Shown piece by piece: positions 1 through 5,774 of a DNA stretch of 5,774 bases. The notes below the pieces were generated by a model. That model did no database searches. It saw nothing but the letters and a program-made list of their open reading frames with translations, and was not told the origin of the DNA. Source of the stretch: Pseudomonadota bacterium (GTDB lineage Bacteria; SAR324; NAC60-12); NCBI GenBank assembly GCA_014381795.1, contig JACNKY010000340.1, positions 1 through 5,774 on the forward strand, read 5' to 3'. Within the stretch, counting starts at the first letter, position 1. Every line of letters starts with the position of its first letter. The position numbers and the translations under genes are program-made.

Positions 1-77
1 TTACATGCAGTTCGACGGAATTTCATGCGTGAAAATCAGTAAGAACTGTGGTGAGGCCGCAACTGAATTGTGTCCAC

Positions 78-629
78 ATGAAAGATGTTCTTTTACTAAG
101 TCAGGACGGCAACCCCTTGACTCTGTGGCCCTTGAGTACTATCACGTGGCAACAGGCGATCAAGGCGCTCTATCTTGACAAGGTGACAGTTTTACGTTCC
201 TATGATGACTGGATATGCCATTCACAACACCTGGCCTTATCTGTGCCTAGTGTTGTGATGATGGCCCAGTATCATTATCAGAAAGGTACAGTCAATTTTA
301 CCCGCCGTAACATTTTCCTGCGAGACCGTTTTAACTGTCAATATTGTCAACGTCATTTCTCCGTTGATCACCTTACTATAGATCATGTTATTCCGAAAAG
401 CAGAGGTGGCGGAATGCGCTGGAAAAATGTTGTTACAGCCTGCCAAAAATGTAACCTGAGTAAAGGTGCAAATATAGTTAAACCTTCTCAGCCACCATTT
501 GAACCTAATTATTGGCAAATGGTCAATATTGCCAAAACTCTCCATATCCAAATTCCTGATCTAAGTTGGCAGGAATATCTACAGTGGCCAAAACATCTCG
601 TGAAGATAAATCAGGTAAAAGCAGCTTAG
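78..629 (+). CDS. HNH endonuclease family protein (McrA-like, stand-alone)
   Basis: Small protein with one HNH (beta-beta-alpha metal) nuclease domain. Counting from the ATG at 78 (183 aa), a CxxC zinc pair lies at residues 87 and 90, the Asp-His of the motif LTIDHVIPKSRGG at 102-103, a W-K-N at 115-117 and a second C-x-x-C-N at 122-126 followed by K129. Together these form the zinc-stapled HNH fold in which the His and Asn positions bind the catalytic metal. The N-terminal stretch (VLLLSQDGNPL, then WQQAIKALYLDKVTVL) is the usual leader of this COG1403-type family, where homologues start close to 'VLLLN'; that is why I prefer ATG 78. A GTG at 48 would add 10 residues, and neither start has a good Shine-Dalgarno site. 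The family is widespread in bacterial chromosomes and its substrate is generally unknown. No methylase or other restriction partner is visible. The stop codon overlaps that of the convergent serC. Confidence 0.88.
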   Translation: MKDVLLLSQDGNPLTLWPLSTITWQQAIKALYLDKVTVLRSYDDWICHSQHLALSVPSVVMMAQYHYQKGTVNFTRRNIFLRDRFNCQYCQRHFSVDHLTIDHVIPKSRGGGMRWKNVVTACQKCNLSKGANIVKPSQPPFEPNYWQMVNIAKTLHIQIPDLSWQEYLQWPKHLVKINQVKAA

Positions 630-1714
630 CCGTTTTTGCGTTCGAACTCCTGCATAAATAGAGCTAGTTCTGCTACTCCTTCAAGAGGCATAGCATTGTA
701 AATTGAGGCTCTTGCACCTCCGACCATGGCATGTCCCATCAGACCAAACAAACCCTCGTTATCAGACTCTGTTAAAAACTTCTGGAGAAGTTCTTCTTGC
801 GGAAAATGAAAAGTAACGTTCATGGTTGAACGATGTTCAGGGTGCGCGACTGCTTTATAAAAATCGGATCGATCCAGTACGTCATACAACAGTACGGATT
901 TTTTCTCAGCCAGATTTTCCATTTCCGGAACCCCTCCCTGTTCCTTTACCCACTCCAGCATAAGACGCATCACATAAACCGCAAAAACATTTATCGTGTT
1001 TGGAATGGAATGATGTTCGTCAAAAAGTGCATAATCCAGTAATTTAGGAGTCTCAGGAAGTGCATTGCCCAGTAGATCATCCCTGACAATTACAATTGCA
1101 GTACCGGATGTACCGAGATTTTTCTGAAATCCCGCATAAACTACCCCAAACTGTGAATAATCCATTTCTCTGGATAAAATGTCTGAGGTGGCGTCTGCAG
1201 CTAATGGCACACTACCGGTGTCCGGAAAGGAGTGCCAGCGAGTTCCGTAAAGCGTATTGTTTGTAGTCAGGTGAGCATAACTGCTTTCCTGATCCAGTTT
1301 GCTACTGTCAAATTCCGGAATTTGCCTATAATCATACTCTTTAGTATCCATCAGAACTTCTGTGCTACCGTAACGCTGAGCCTCTTTTTCCGCTAAAATA
1401 CCCCATCTTCCGGTGATAAAGTATGAGCCTTTGTGCTTTTTGCGGTACATTAAATTTAGTGGTACAGCAGAAAACTGCATTTGCGCACCACCGTGCATGA
1501 AAAGCACACGGTAGTTTTTTGGAAGATTAGTCAGTTCACGAAACAGTGATTCAGTAGAATCAAGAATTTCACGAAAGATTGGAAGTCTGTGGCTCACTTC
1601 AACAATTGAGGCACCAAGTCCTTGATAGTCCAAAAATTCATCCTGAATCTTTTGCATTACTGGAGTAGGCAACATTGCCGGTCCTGCACTGAAATTGTAG
1701 ACACGATTAGTCAT
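626..1714 (-). CDS. serC: Phosphoserine aminotransferase (3-phosphohydroxypyruvate / 4-phosphohydroxythreonine transaminase)
   Basis: Cytosolic class V, PLP-dependent aminotransferase. It converts 3-phosphohydroxypyruvate and glutamate to phosphoserine, and in B6 synthesis it makes 4-phosphohydroxy-L-threonine. At 362 aa it equals the E. coli enzyme in length. Visible landmarks are the N-terminal NFSAGPAMLP, EVSHR at 39-43, HGGAQMQF at 74-81, the PLP-stacking Trp104, the TNNT loop at 151-154, AAD with Asp174, and YAGFQKNLG with Lys198 as the Schiff-base lysine. The C-terminal VGGARASIYNAMPLEGV keeps Arg335, which is known to hold the alpha-carboxylate. Two arginines of the E. coli site are replaced: the 77-equivalent is Gln78, common in the non-enterobacterial type, and the 329-equivalent is Ala329 in GHAMVGG, which is unusual. 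The start is well supported by AGAGGT six bases upstream. It lies 95 bp downstream of htrA on the same strand and ends overlapping the HNH gene. The enzyme family is secure despite the substitutions. Confidence 0.96.
   Translation of the reverse strand: MTNRVYNFSAGPAMLPTPVMQKIQDEFLDYQGLGASIVEVSHRLPIFREILDSTESLFRELTNLPKNYRVLFMHGGAQMQFSAVPLNLMYRKKHKGSYFITGRWGILAEKEAQRYGSTEVLMDTKEYDYRQIPEFDSSKLDQESSYAHLTTNNTLYGTRWHSFPDTGSVPLAADATSDILSREMDYSQFGVVYAGFQKNLGTSGTAIVIVRDDLLGNALPETPKLLDYALFDEHHSIPNTINVFAVYVMRLMLEWVKEQGGVPEMENLAEKKSVLLYDVLDRSDFYKAVAHPEHRSTMNVTFHFPQEELLQKFLTESDNEGLFGLMGHAMVGGARASIYNAMPLEGVAELALFMQEFERKNG
1309..1324. repeat. 16-bp perfect palindrome inside serC
   Basis: The sequence CAAATTCCGGAATTTG reads identically on both strands with no spacer and is centred on a TCCGGA hexamer. 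It lies in coding sequence for Gln-Ile-Pro-Glu-Phe (residues 131-135), a variable surface-like part of SerC. By chance a perfect 16-mer palindrome is expected about 0.1 times in a window this size. It could be a binding site for a dimeric protein or a coincidence of codon choice; nothing here distinguishes the two. Confidence 0.45.
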
Positions 1715-1720
1715 TATTTA

Positions 1721-1726
1721 ACCTCT
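1721..1726 (-). promoter_or_regulatory. Ribosome binding site of serC
   Basis: On the minus strand AGAGGT precedes the serC ATG with a six-base spacer (TAAATA). It is the only clear Shine-Dalgarno sequence in front of a gene in this window, and it fixes the serC start. Strong separate translation initiation fits serC being expressed at a level different from the genes upstream of it. Confidence 0.75.
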
Positions 1727-1809
1727 GTTTGCTTTGTTATTAGCTTGTTCAAAAGAAATAATTAAAGGGTTTCTGTTGCAGTAATTTTGTCAAAGTAAGC
1801 AAAACATCT

Positions 1810-2874
1810 TTAAGATCTAGGACGCAAAACCAGCTCAACCACGACCGAGTGAATCTTATCCTGGCGTATGAAACGCACTGTGACTTCTTCACCGGATTTA
1901 CGTGTTTCGATCTGCTCCGCTAAATCTTCCATAGAAGCAACAGGAGTCTCGCTGATGTGAGTAATTATATCACCACCCCATGGGACCTTGTAGCGTCCTA
2001 CTTTGACAGTTCTCGAGGCTCCACGCAATCCAGCGTTGTCCGCCGAAGCACCGGCCACCACGCGTGCGATTAACAGTCCTTCCTGAATGTCAATTCCAAT
2101 ACGCCGTAAATAAACCGTTGGGATGGGTTCTATTCCGAGCCACGGGCGCCTTACATAACCGTACTCTAAGAGATCCGGCAGAATACGTAACGCGGTATTA
2201 CTCGGTACCGCAAAACCGATGCCTACACTTCCCGCGGAACCTATGATCGCAGTGTTAATACCAATCACATTTCCCTCAGAGTCAAGCAAAGGGCCACCTG
2301 AATTGCCGGGATTGATGGCTGCGTCCGTTTGTATGATACCTTCTATTTTACGTCCGTTTTTTGCCGCAATGGTACGTCCCAAAGCACTGATGATTCCTGT
2401 TGTTAAGGTCTGCCGTAGACCAAAAGGATTTCCCAATGCCAATACTTTTTGGCCGACTACAATGTCATTTGAATGGGAAAATTTGAGGACATCATAACTT
2501 TCAGCAGGAGCTTGAATCTGTACAATGGCCAGATCGTTGTTTGGATCAGCTCCGACAAGTTTTCCGGACCACTGACTATTATTGGAAAGAGTTACGACCA
2601 ATTTACTGGCACCTTCCACTACATGATAATTGGTGACAATAATTCCTGATTTGTTAATCAGAAATCCTGTTCCGGAACCTGATTCGGCTGGAATAGCACG
2701 GTAGTAGAAATCGTAGTTAACAGCAATATTGCTGATGTTAACTACAGCTCTGCTGCTTTTTTGATAGATACTGATATTTTCCTGCTCATCAACGGAATAA
2801 CGCGAAACTCCATGGACTTGTGAAAAACAGAAGGCAAGAACAAAAAACAAAAATAAATGTCTAGAGGAAAACAT
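1810..2874 (-). CDS. HtrA/DegQ-family periplasmic serine protease with one PDZ domain
   Basis: Trypsin-like S1C protease for envelope protein quality control. Residues 1-22 form a signal peptide (basic SSRH, then a Phe/Leu-rich core, likely cut after VHG). Cys16 is preceded by Phe, so it is not a lipobox. The protease domain spans about 35-240 with the full triad: His84 in TNYHVVEGA, Asp114 in NNDLAIVQI and Ser192 in NPGNSGGPL. GSGTGFLI at 66-73, ALGNPFGL at 146-153 and GIGFAVPS at 218-225 are family signatures. One PDZ domain (about 244-345) follows, with WLGIEP as its start and a glycine-rich RGASRTVKVGRYKVPWGGDII insertion typical of the 'AGLRG' Deg subgroup. At 354 aa with a single PDZ it has the size of DegS or HhoB, but it carries a cleavable-looking signal instead of an obvious retained anchor. 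It starts 25 bp after the SDR stop and is probably cotranscribed with it. Its Shine-Dalgarno site is weak, with seven Ts directly before ATG. Regulated proteolysis or general chaperone-protease action are both possible. Confidence 0.94.
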   Translation of the reverse strand: MFSSRHLFLFFVLAFCFSQVHGVSRYSVDEQENISIYQKSSRAVVNISNIAVNYDFYYRAIPAESGSGTGFLINKSGIIVTNYHVVEGASKLVVTLSNNSQWSGKLVGADPNNDLAIVQIQAPAESYDVLKFSHSNDIVVGQKVLALGNPFGLRQTLTTGIISALGRTIAAKNGRKIEGIIQTDAAINPGNSGGPLLDSEGNVIGINTAIIGSAGSVGIGFAVPSNTALRILPDLLEYGYVRRPWLGIEPIPTVYLRRIGIDIQEGLLIARVVAGASADNAGLRGASRTVKVGRYKVPWGGDIITHISETPVASMEDLAEQIETRKSGEEVTVRFIRQDKIHSVVVELVLRPRS

Positions 2875-2899
2875 AAAAAAACTTTAGAATTTACAGATT

Positions 2900-3631
2900 T
2901 TAATAAACTGACCTTCCGCCGTCTACAGGCAGGATGGTACCAGTAACGAAGTCCGATTTTAACAAATATTCAACAGCCTGTACAATATCTTCCGCTAAAC
3001 CGAGCCTTTTAAGAAGACTGCGTTCAACGGACTTTCTTAAGTCCATTTCCGAGTGATCCGGAGGAAGCAACACTGTTCCGGGTGCAATAGCGTTGACTTG
3101 TACTTCAGGCGCTAAAGCACGTGCTAAACCTATGGTTAAAGAACTGAGCCCTGCTTTTGATGTGCAATAAGGTAAAAATCCGGACCACGGCCGATCCGCG
3201 GAAACATCAACCATATTTATTATTTTTCCTTCTCCACGTTTTTGCATGCCTTCCGCAATTGTTTGCGCTAAGAAGAACGGTGCTTTTAAATTCAGCTCAA
3301 AGAGATGATCCCATTCCTCTTCACTTGTTGAGAAAAACGGAGTAGGGAAAAAAACAGCTGCATTATTGATCAACACCGAAATTGGTCCGGAATTTTCCTC
3401 TGCTTTACGGACAAGTTCTTTTATCCCGGAAACATCTTTTAAATCTGCTTGAAGAATAAGATGTCGTGATTCGTCACCTGGAAGTTGCTTAACGGTTTGT
3501 TTTGCGCCTTTTTCAGAGTGGTGATAATGTATGACAACGCGCATTCCCAATTGACCTAATTTTTGAGCAATTGCTTTTCCCAGTCTAACTCCGGAGCCAG
3601 TGACCAGCGCTACTTTATCTTGCAAATCCAT
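2900..3631 (-). CDS. SDR-family oxidoreductase, pteridine reductase-like (PTR1/FolM type)
   Basis: Short-chain dehydrogenase/reductase of 243 aa with a Rossmann fold. The cofactor loop is TGSGVRLGKA (11-20), the TGxxxRLG form seen in pteridine reductases instead of the common TGxxxGxG. HYHHSEKGA (35-43) resembles the HYHRS segment that contacts the NADPH phosphate in trypanosomatid PTR1. NNAA at 89-92 is followed by FFPTP, where Phe94 matches the pterin-stacking Phe of PTR1. The active site is Asp142 (NMVDVSA), Tyr155 and Lys159 (YCTSK); Asp sits 13 residues before Tyr, where ordinary SDRs have Ser. The C-terminus TGTILPVDGG is standard. The expected reaction is NADPH-dependent reduction of dihydropterin, dihydromonapterin or dihydrofolate; the exact substrate is inferred. 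It is first in the leftward SDR-htrA-serC set and diverges from pdxA across 26 bp. There is no clear Shine-Dalgarno site. An alternative is an SDR of unrelated substrate, but the motif set argues for a pterin. Confidence 0.9.
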   Translation of the reverse strand: MDLQDKVALVTGSGVRLGKAIAQKLGQLGMRVVIHYHHSEKGAKQTVKQLPGDESRHLILQADLKDVSGIKELVRKAEENSGPISVLINNAAVFFPTPFFSTSEEEWDHLFELNLKAPFFLAQTIAEGMQKRGEGKIINMVDVSADRPWSGFLPYCTSKAGLSSLTIGLARALAPEVQVNAIAPGTVLLPPDHSEMDLRKSVERSLLKRLGLAEDIVQAVEYLLKSDFVTGTILPVDGGRSVY

Positions 3632-3657
3632 AAACTATTTTTCAATTATTAGCTAGT
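3632..3657. promoter_or_regulatory. 26-bp divergent intergenic region between the SDR gene and pdxA
   Basis: Only 26 very AT-rich bases (22 A/T) separate the two opposite ATG codons. No Shine-Dalgarno sequence is visible for either gene. An in-frame stop (TAA at 3631-3633) and the lack of another start codon rule out an upstream start for pdxA. The minus strand contains TAATAATTG, which could act as a -10 element for a nearly leaderless SDR transcript. At least one promoter must therefore reach into the neighbouring coding sequence. The promoter positions themselves are inferred. Confidence 0.4.
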
Positions 3658-4698
3658 ATGCCTCGCGAAGCAGAAATAAATATCGGCCTGACGATGGGTG
3701 ACCCCAACGGAATAGGTCCTGAAGTTTTACTACGGACCCTGGAATATATGCATCCTTTTCAGGCATGGCAACCTTTAATTTTTGGGGACACGGAAATCCT
3801 GACTGAAATGAACGAACTTTTAGGCTTCTCTTTTTCATTTGAAACAATTTCTGTAAAAGGTGGTATCTTGATAAAAGATTCCCATGATTCTTTATGTCTA
3901 CCAGTAATCGATTTGTCCGTTCAAAAAGCTCGAAAATGGGAACTTGGTACATGTTCAGTCTGGGGTGGAGATTCTGCATTTCAATTTGTTCATAGCGCAA
4001 TCGACTTTGCGAACCGCAATATAATTGACGCAATCGTTACAGCTCCGTTGGCTAAAGAAGCTCTACAGGCTGCAGGGCACCTTTTCCCGGGCCATACAGA
4101 AATTCTTTCACATTTCAGTAATGGAAAGCGATCAGTGATGATGCTGGCTGTTGATGATTTACGTGCTACCATGGTAACGCTTCACGTCTCGTTACGTCAA
4201 GCCCTCGAATCACTCACAGCTGAACTTATCCTTGAAGTTATGGAAATAACGGATTACGGGCTTAAAAGAATGGGTATTTCTAAACCGAAACTTGGCCTCC
4301 CAGGAATCAATCCTCATGCAGGCGAAAACAGTTTATTTGGTGATGAAGAAGATAAAATTATTCGACCTGCAATGGAACTTGCCCGAAAAAAAGGAATAAT
4401 TTGCGAGGGGCCTTTTCCGCCGGATACAATCTTTTTGGAGCACCGCAAGGGGCGTTTTGACGCTGTGGTGGCACTTTATCATGACCAGGCGTTGATTCCA
4501 TTAAAATTATACGGATTCGATCGTGCCGTAAACATAACTCTGGGCCTGCCTATTATCCGTACATCACCGGATCACGGAACTGCTTTCGACTTGGCACCGC
4601 AAATTAAGGCGAATCCGAGTTCTATGATAGAGGCAACTAAGACTGCTCTTCAGATGGCGATGATATCATTTCAACCTGCTGATACGGACGTAGCATAA
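3658..4698 (+). CDS. pdxA: 4-hydroxythreonine-4-phosphate dehydrogenase
   Basis: Cytosolic, metal- and NAD(P)-dependent dehydrogenase of the DXP-dependent vitamin B6 pathway. It oxidises 4-phosphohydroxy-L-threonine to a ketone that loses CO2, giving the 3-amino-1-hydroxyacetone phosphate used by PdxJ. The 346 aa contain the family signatures in order: LTMGDPNGIGPEVL (11-24), VTAPLAKEAL (127-136), FPGHTE (143-148), GINPHAGENSLFGDEE (216-231), PDTIF (255-259), YHDQALIPLK (274-283) and GLPIIRTSPDHGTAFDLA (296-313). The three metal-binding histidines of the E. coli enzyme (166, 211, 266) correspond to His176, His220 and His275, with nearly identical spacing, so the enzyme looks active. The start at 3658 places the signature at the usual distance from the N-terminus; no in-frame alternative exists upstream and no ribosome site is evident. 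It is alone on its strand, divergent from the SDR gene and convergent with the ftsI-like gene. pdxJ and ksgA, frequent partners elsewhere, are not in view. Confidence 0.96.
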   Translation: MPREAEINIGLTMGDPNGIGPEVLLRTLEYMHPFQAWQPLIFGDTEILTEMNELLGFSFSFETISVKGGILIKDSHDSLCLPVIDLSVQKARKWELGTCSVWGGDSAFQFVHSAIDFANRNIIDAIVTAPLAKEALQAAGHLFPGHTEILSHFSNGKRSVMMLAVDDLRATMVTLHVSLRQALESLTAELILEVMEITDYGLKRMGISKPKLGLPGINPHAGENSLFGDEEDKIIRPAMELARKKGIICEGPFPPDTIFLEHRKGRFDAVVALYHDQALIPLKLYGFDRAVNITLGLPIIRTSPDHGTAFDLAPQIKANPSSMIEATKTALQMAMISFQPADTDVA

Positions 4699-4760
4699 TT
4701 TATTCAAAATAATTCGAATAATATTTGCAGACAGCGTTACGGTATGTTGATATTCTGCTG

Positions 4761-4770
4761 AACCGCGGTT
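4761..4770. repeat. 10-bp palindrome in the pdxA/ftsI convergent gap
   Basis: AACCGCGGTT is a perfect palindrome without a spacer and the only GC-rich patch in the 117 bp between the two convergent genes (4699-4815). It cannot form a stable stem-loop and has no T-run on either side, so it is not an intrinsic terminator. It could be a dimeric protein site or chance. The rest of this gap is AT-rich with no open reading frame worth reporting. Confidence 0.3.
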
Positions 4771-4815
4771 TATGAAATGTTTGAAGTGTTGATGAAAAGC
4801 AAAATAAATAATGAG

Positions 4816-5774
4816 CTAATTTAACGCTTTACCCTGAGAGGAACTGTCTGAATTACTTTCTTCAGGAAATGGTAAAACATCTTCGAATAACAATGTGCGT
4901 TGAACTATTTCCTTAAAAATAGGCGCAGCTACACTTCCACCGTAATAAGAAGTACGAGGTTGTTCAACCACAACAAGTACTGTGACTAATGGTTCAGAAG
5001 CCGGAGCAAATCCTACAAATGACGCAATGTAACGTGTTTTGGAGTAACGACCCAACTGTTGGTCGTAAATCTGACTCGTACCGGTCTTTCCTGCGACTTG
5101 ATAACCTTTAATAGCGGCCTTTACAGCAGTCCCACCTTGTTGAGTAACAGAGACCAGATATTCTTTAACCAATCCAGCAACTGATGCTTCGACCACAGTG
5201 CTTCTGACTCCTTTTCCAAAACTCTGTATCAGTTTTCCGTCATTAGCTTTTATTTCCTGCAATTTTTTTCCATTATTATCACGTAAATGCTCAACAATAT
5301 ATGGAGGAACCCATTGGCCTTCATTTGCAAAAACATTAGCTGCGCTCACCATCTGCAAAGGTGAAACGAGAATTGCCTGACCAAAAGATATATTCGCATG
5401 ATCGATCGTCTGCCACTTTTTAGGAGAAATGACTCTTCCGGAAGCTTCTGCAGCAACACCGGAGTTAGGCTGTTGTCCAAAACCGAAACGCAAAATATAT
5501 TCATGAAATTTAGCAGGAGACATGCTCATACCAATTTTTGCTGCACAGATGTTTGAGGATTTTTTTAATACCTGCTTCAGCGTCATTATTCCATGCGGAG
5601 AAGTATCTCGGACCATATTTCTACCAATCTTATATTTACCATTTTCACAGAAAAATTCTTGTTCAGGAGAAATCATGCCTTCATTCAGTGCAGCCGCAAT
5701 TGTGACCATTTTAAAAGTAGAACCAGGTTCGTAACCTGAAGTTGCAGCGCGGTTGAGTTGAAGTGCCATACTGT
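4816..5774 (-). CDS. ftsI: Penicillin-binding protein, FtsI/PBP3-type transpeptidase (C-terminal part)
   Basis: Transpeptidase domain of a class B penicillin-binding protein, which cross-links peptidoglycan at the division septum. The gene is cut by the right edge: the reading frame continues upstream of the Met at 5769, which is internal (its Leu-Asn-Arg-Ala-Ala-Thr context directly precedes the catalytic box). Numbered from that Met, the active-site Ser17 and Lys20 are in EPGSTFK, the second motif SSN is at 71-73, and KTGT is at 228-231. SFVGFAPASEPLVTVLVVVEQP (250-271) and YYGGSVAAPIFKEI (275-288) are the conserved end of the FtsI domain. The protein stops about 30 residues later with a polar Ser-rich tail and has no PASTA domain. 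The N-terminal membrane helix and dimerisation domain would lie beyond the window. No murE follows: the next gene downstream is convergent pdxA. An elongation-type paralogue is less likely but cannot be excluded without the N-terminus. Confidence 0.92.
   Translation of the reverse strand, partial: SMALQLNRAATSGYEPGSTFKMVTIAAALNEGMISPEQEFFCENGKYKIGRNMVRDTSPHGIMTLKQVLKKSSNICAAKIGMSMSPAKFHEYILRFGFGQQPNSGVAAEASGRVISPKKWQTIDHANISFGQAILVSPLQMVSAANVFANEGQWVPPYIVEHLRDNNGKKLQEIKANDGKLIQSFGKGVRSTVVEASVAGLVKEYLVSVTQQGGTAVKAAIKGYQVAGKTGTSQIYDQQLGRYSKTRYIASFVGFAPASEPLVTVLVVVEQPRTSYYGGSVAAPIFKEIVQRTLLFEDVLPFPEESNSDSSSQGKALN

Noticed and set aside
1..42. Possible 3' end of an upstream + strand gene (frame 1, 13 codons then TAA at 40-42), or the start of a leftward gene at the reverse-strand ATG 26-24.
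   Set aside because: Too few codons to judge by composition or homology, and the two readings contradict each other.
237..551. Open frame of 104 aa on the minus strand opposite the HNH gene.
   Set aside because: It is a shadow of the HNH coding sequence, with no recognisable domain and no ribosome site.
78..629. The HNH gene as part of a restriction or anti-phage system.
   Set aside because: No methylase, helicase, toxin or other defence partner is in view, and stand-alone proteins of this type are common chromosomal genes.
1761..1793. Perfect TTGACA (minus strand, 1788-1793) with a TTTAAT (1761-1766) as a serC promoter.
   Set aside because: The spacer is 21 bases, too long for a normal sigma-70 promoter, and no -10 element lies at 16-18 bases. 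A serC promoter in the 95-bp gap remains possible but is not shown.
2219..2497. Open frame of 92 aa on the plus strand inside the protease gene.
   Set aside because: It is antisense to the conserved Ser192 and Asp114 regions of HtrA and its composition is that of a shadow frame.
2823..2834. Cys16 of the HtrA signal peptide as a lipoprotein acylation site.
   Set aside because: The residue before Cys is Phe, which does not fit a lipobox (Gly, Ala or Ser expected), and the signal peptide runs on past it to residue 22.
3653..4033. Open frame of 126 aa on the minus strand opposite the 5' part of pdxA.
   Set aside because: pdxA has complete family motifs in this stretch; the antisense frame has none and would also overlap the divergent region.
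4700..4721. Inverted repeat TTATTC / GAATAA just after the pdxA stop as a terminator.
   Set aside because: A six-base stem with only one G-C pair and a ten-base loop, without a T-run, is too weak for intrinsic termination.

Overview
The window is a piece of ordinary bacterial chromosome, moderately AT-rich by eye. It holds six protein genes packed closely together, one of them cut by the right edge. I see no rRNA, tRNA, CRISPR array, insertion sequence or phage gene. SerC plus PdxA implies the deoxyxylulose-5-phosphate-dependent route to vitamin B6, which is typical of Proteobacteria and some other Gram-negative groups. The periplasmic HtrA-type protease and the FtsI-type transpeptidase also fit a Gram-negative. 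The proteins look proteobacterial, possibly a deltaproteobacteria-like or SAR324-like lineage, but that placement is an impression and not a result.

Layout from left to right. A small HNH nuclease gene (+) ends tail to tail with serC (-), and their stop codons overlap. Three genes then lie on the minus strand and are read leftwards: a pteridine-reductase-like SDR (2900-3631), an htrA/degQ-like protease (1810-2874) and serC (626-1714). The SDR and htrA are 25 bp apart and are probably cotranscribed. The 95 bp before serC carry a clear Shine-Dalgarno site and could hold a separate promoter. pdxA (+, 3658-4698) diverges from the SDR gene across only 26 bp. pdxA then converges with the 3' part of an ftsI-like penicillin-binding protein gene (-, 4816 to the right edge) across 117 bp.

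How the genes relate. SerC and PdxA catalyse consecutive steps of pyridoxal phosphate synthesis, and SerC also makes phosphoserine. The SDR has the Asp-Tyr-Lys active site of pteridine reductases and so points to folate or pterin metabolism. HtrA and FtsI act in the cell envelope. The HNH protein is a stand-alone nuclease-fold protein of unknown role.

I found no evidence of a new biological system. The points most worth a second look are a SerC active-site position (Ala329) that is normally Arg, the Asp-for-Ser active site of the SDR, the very short divergent region before pdxA, and an excess of the hexamer TCCGGA together with a 16-bp perfect palindrome inside serC.
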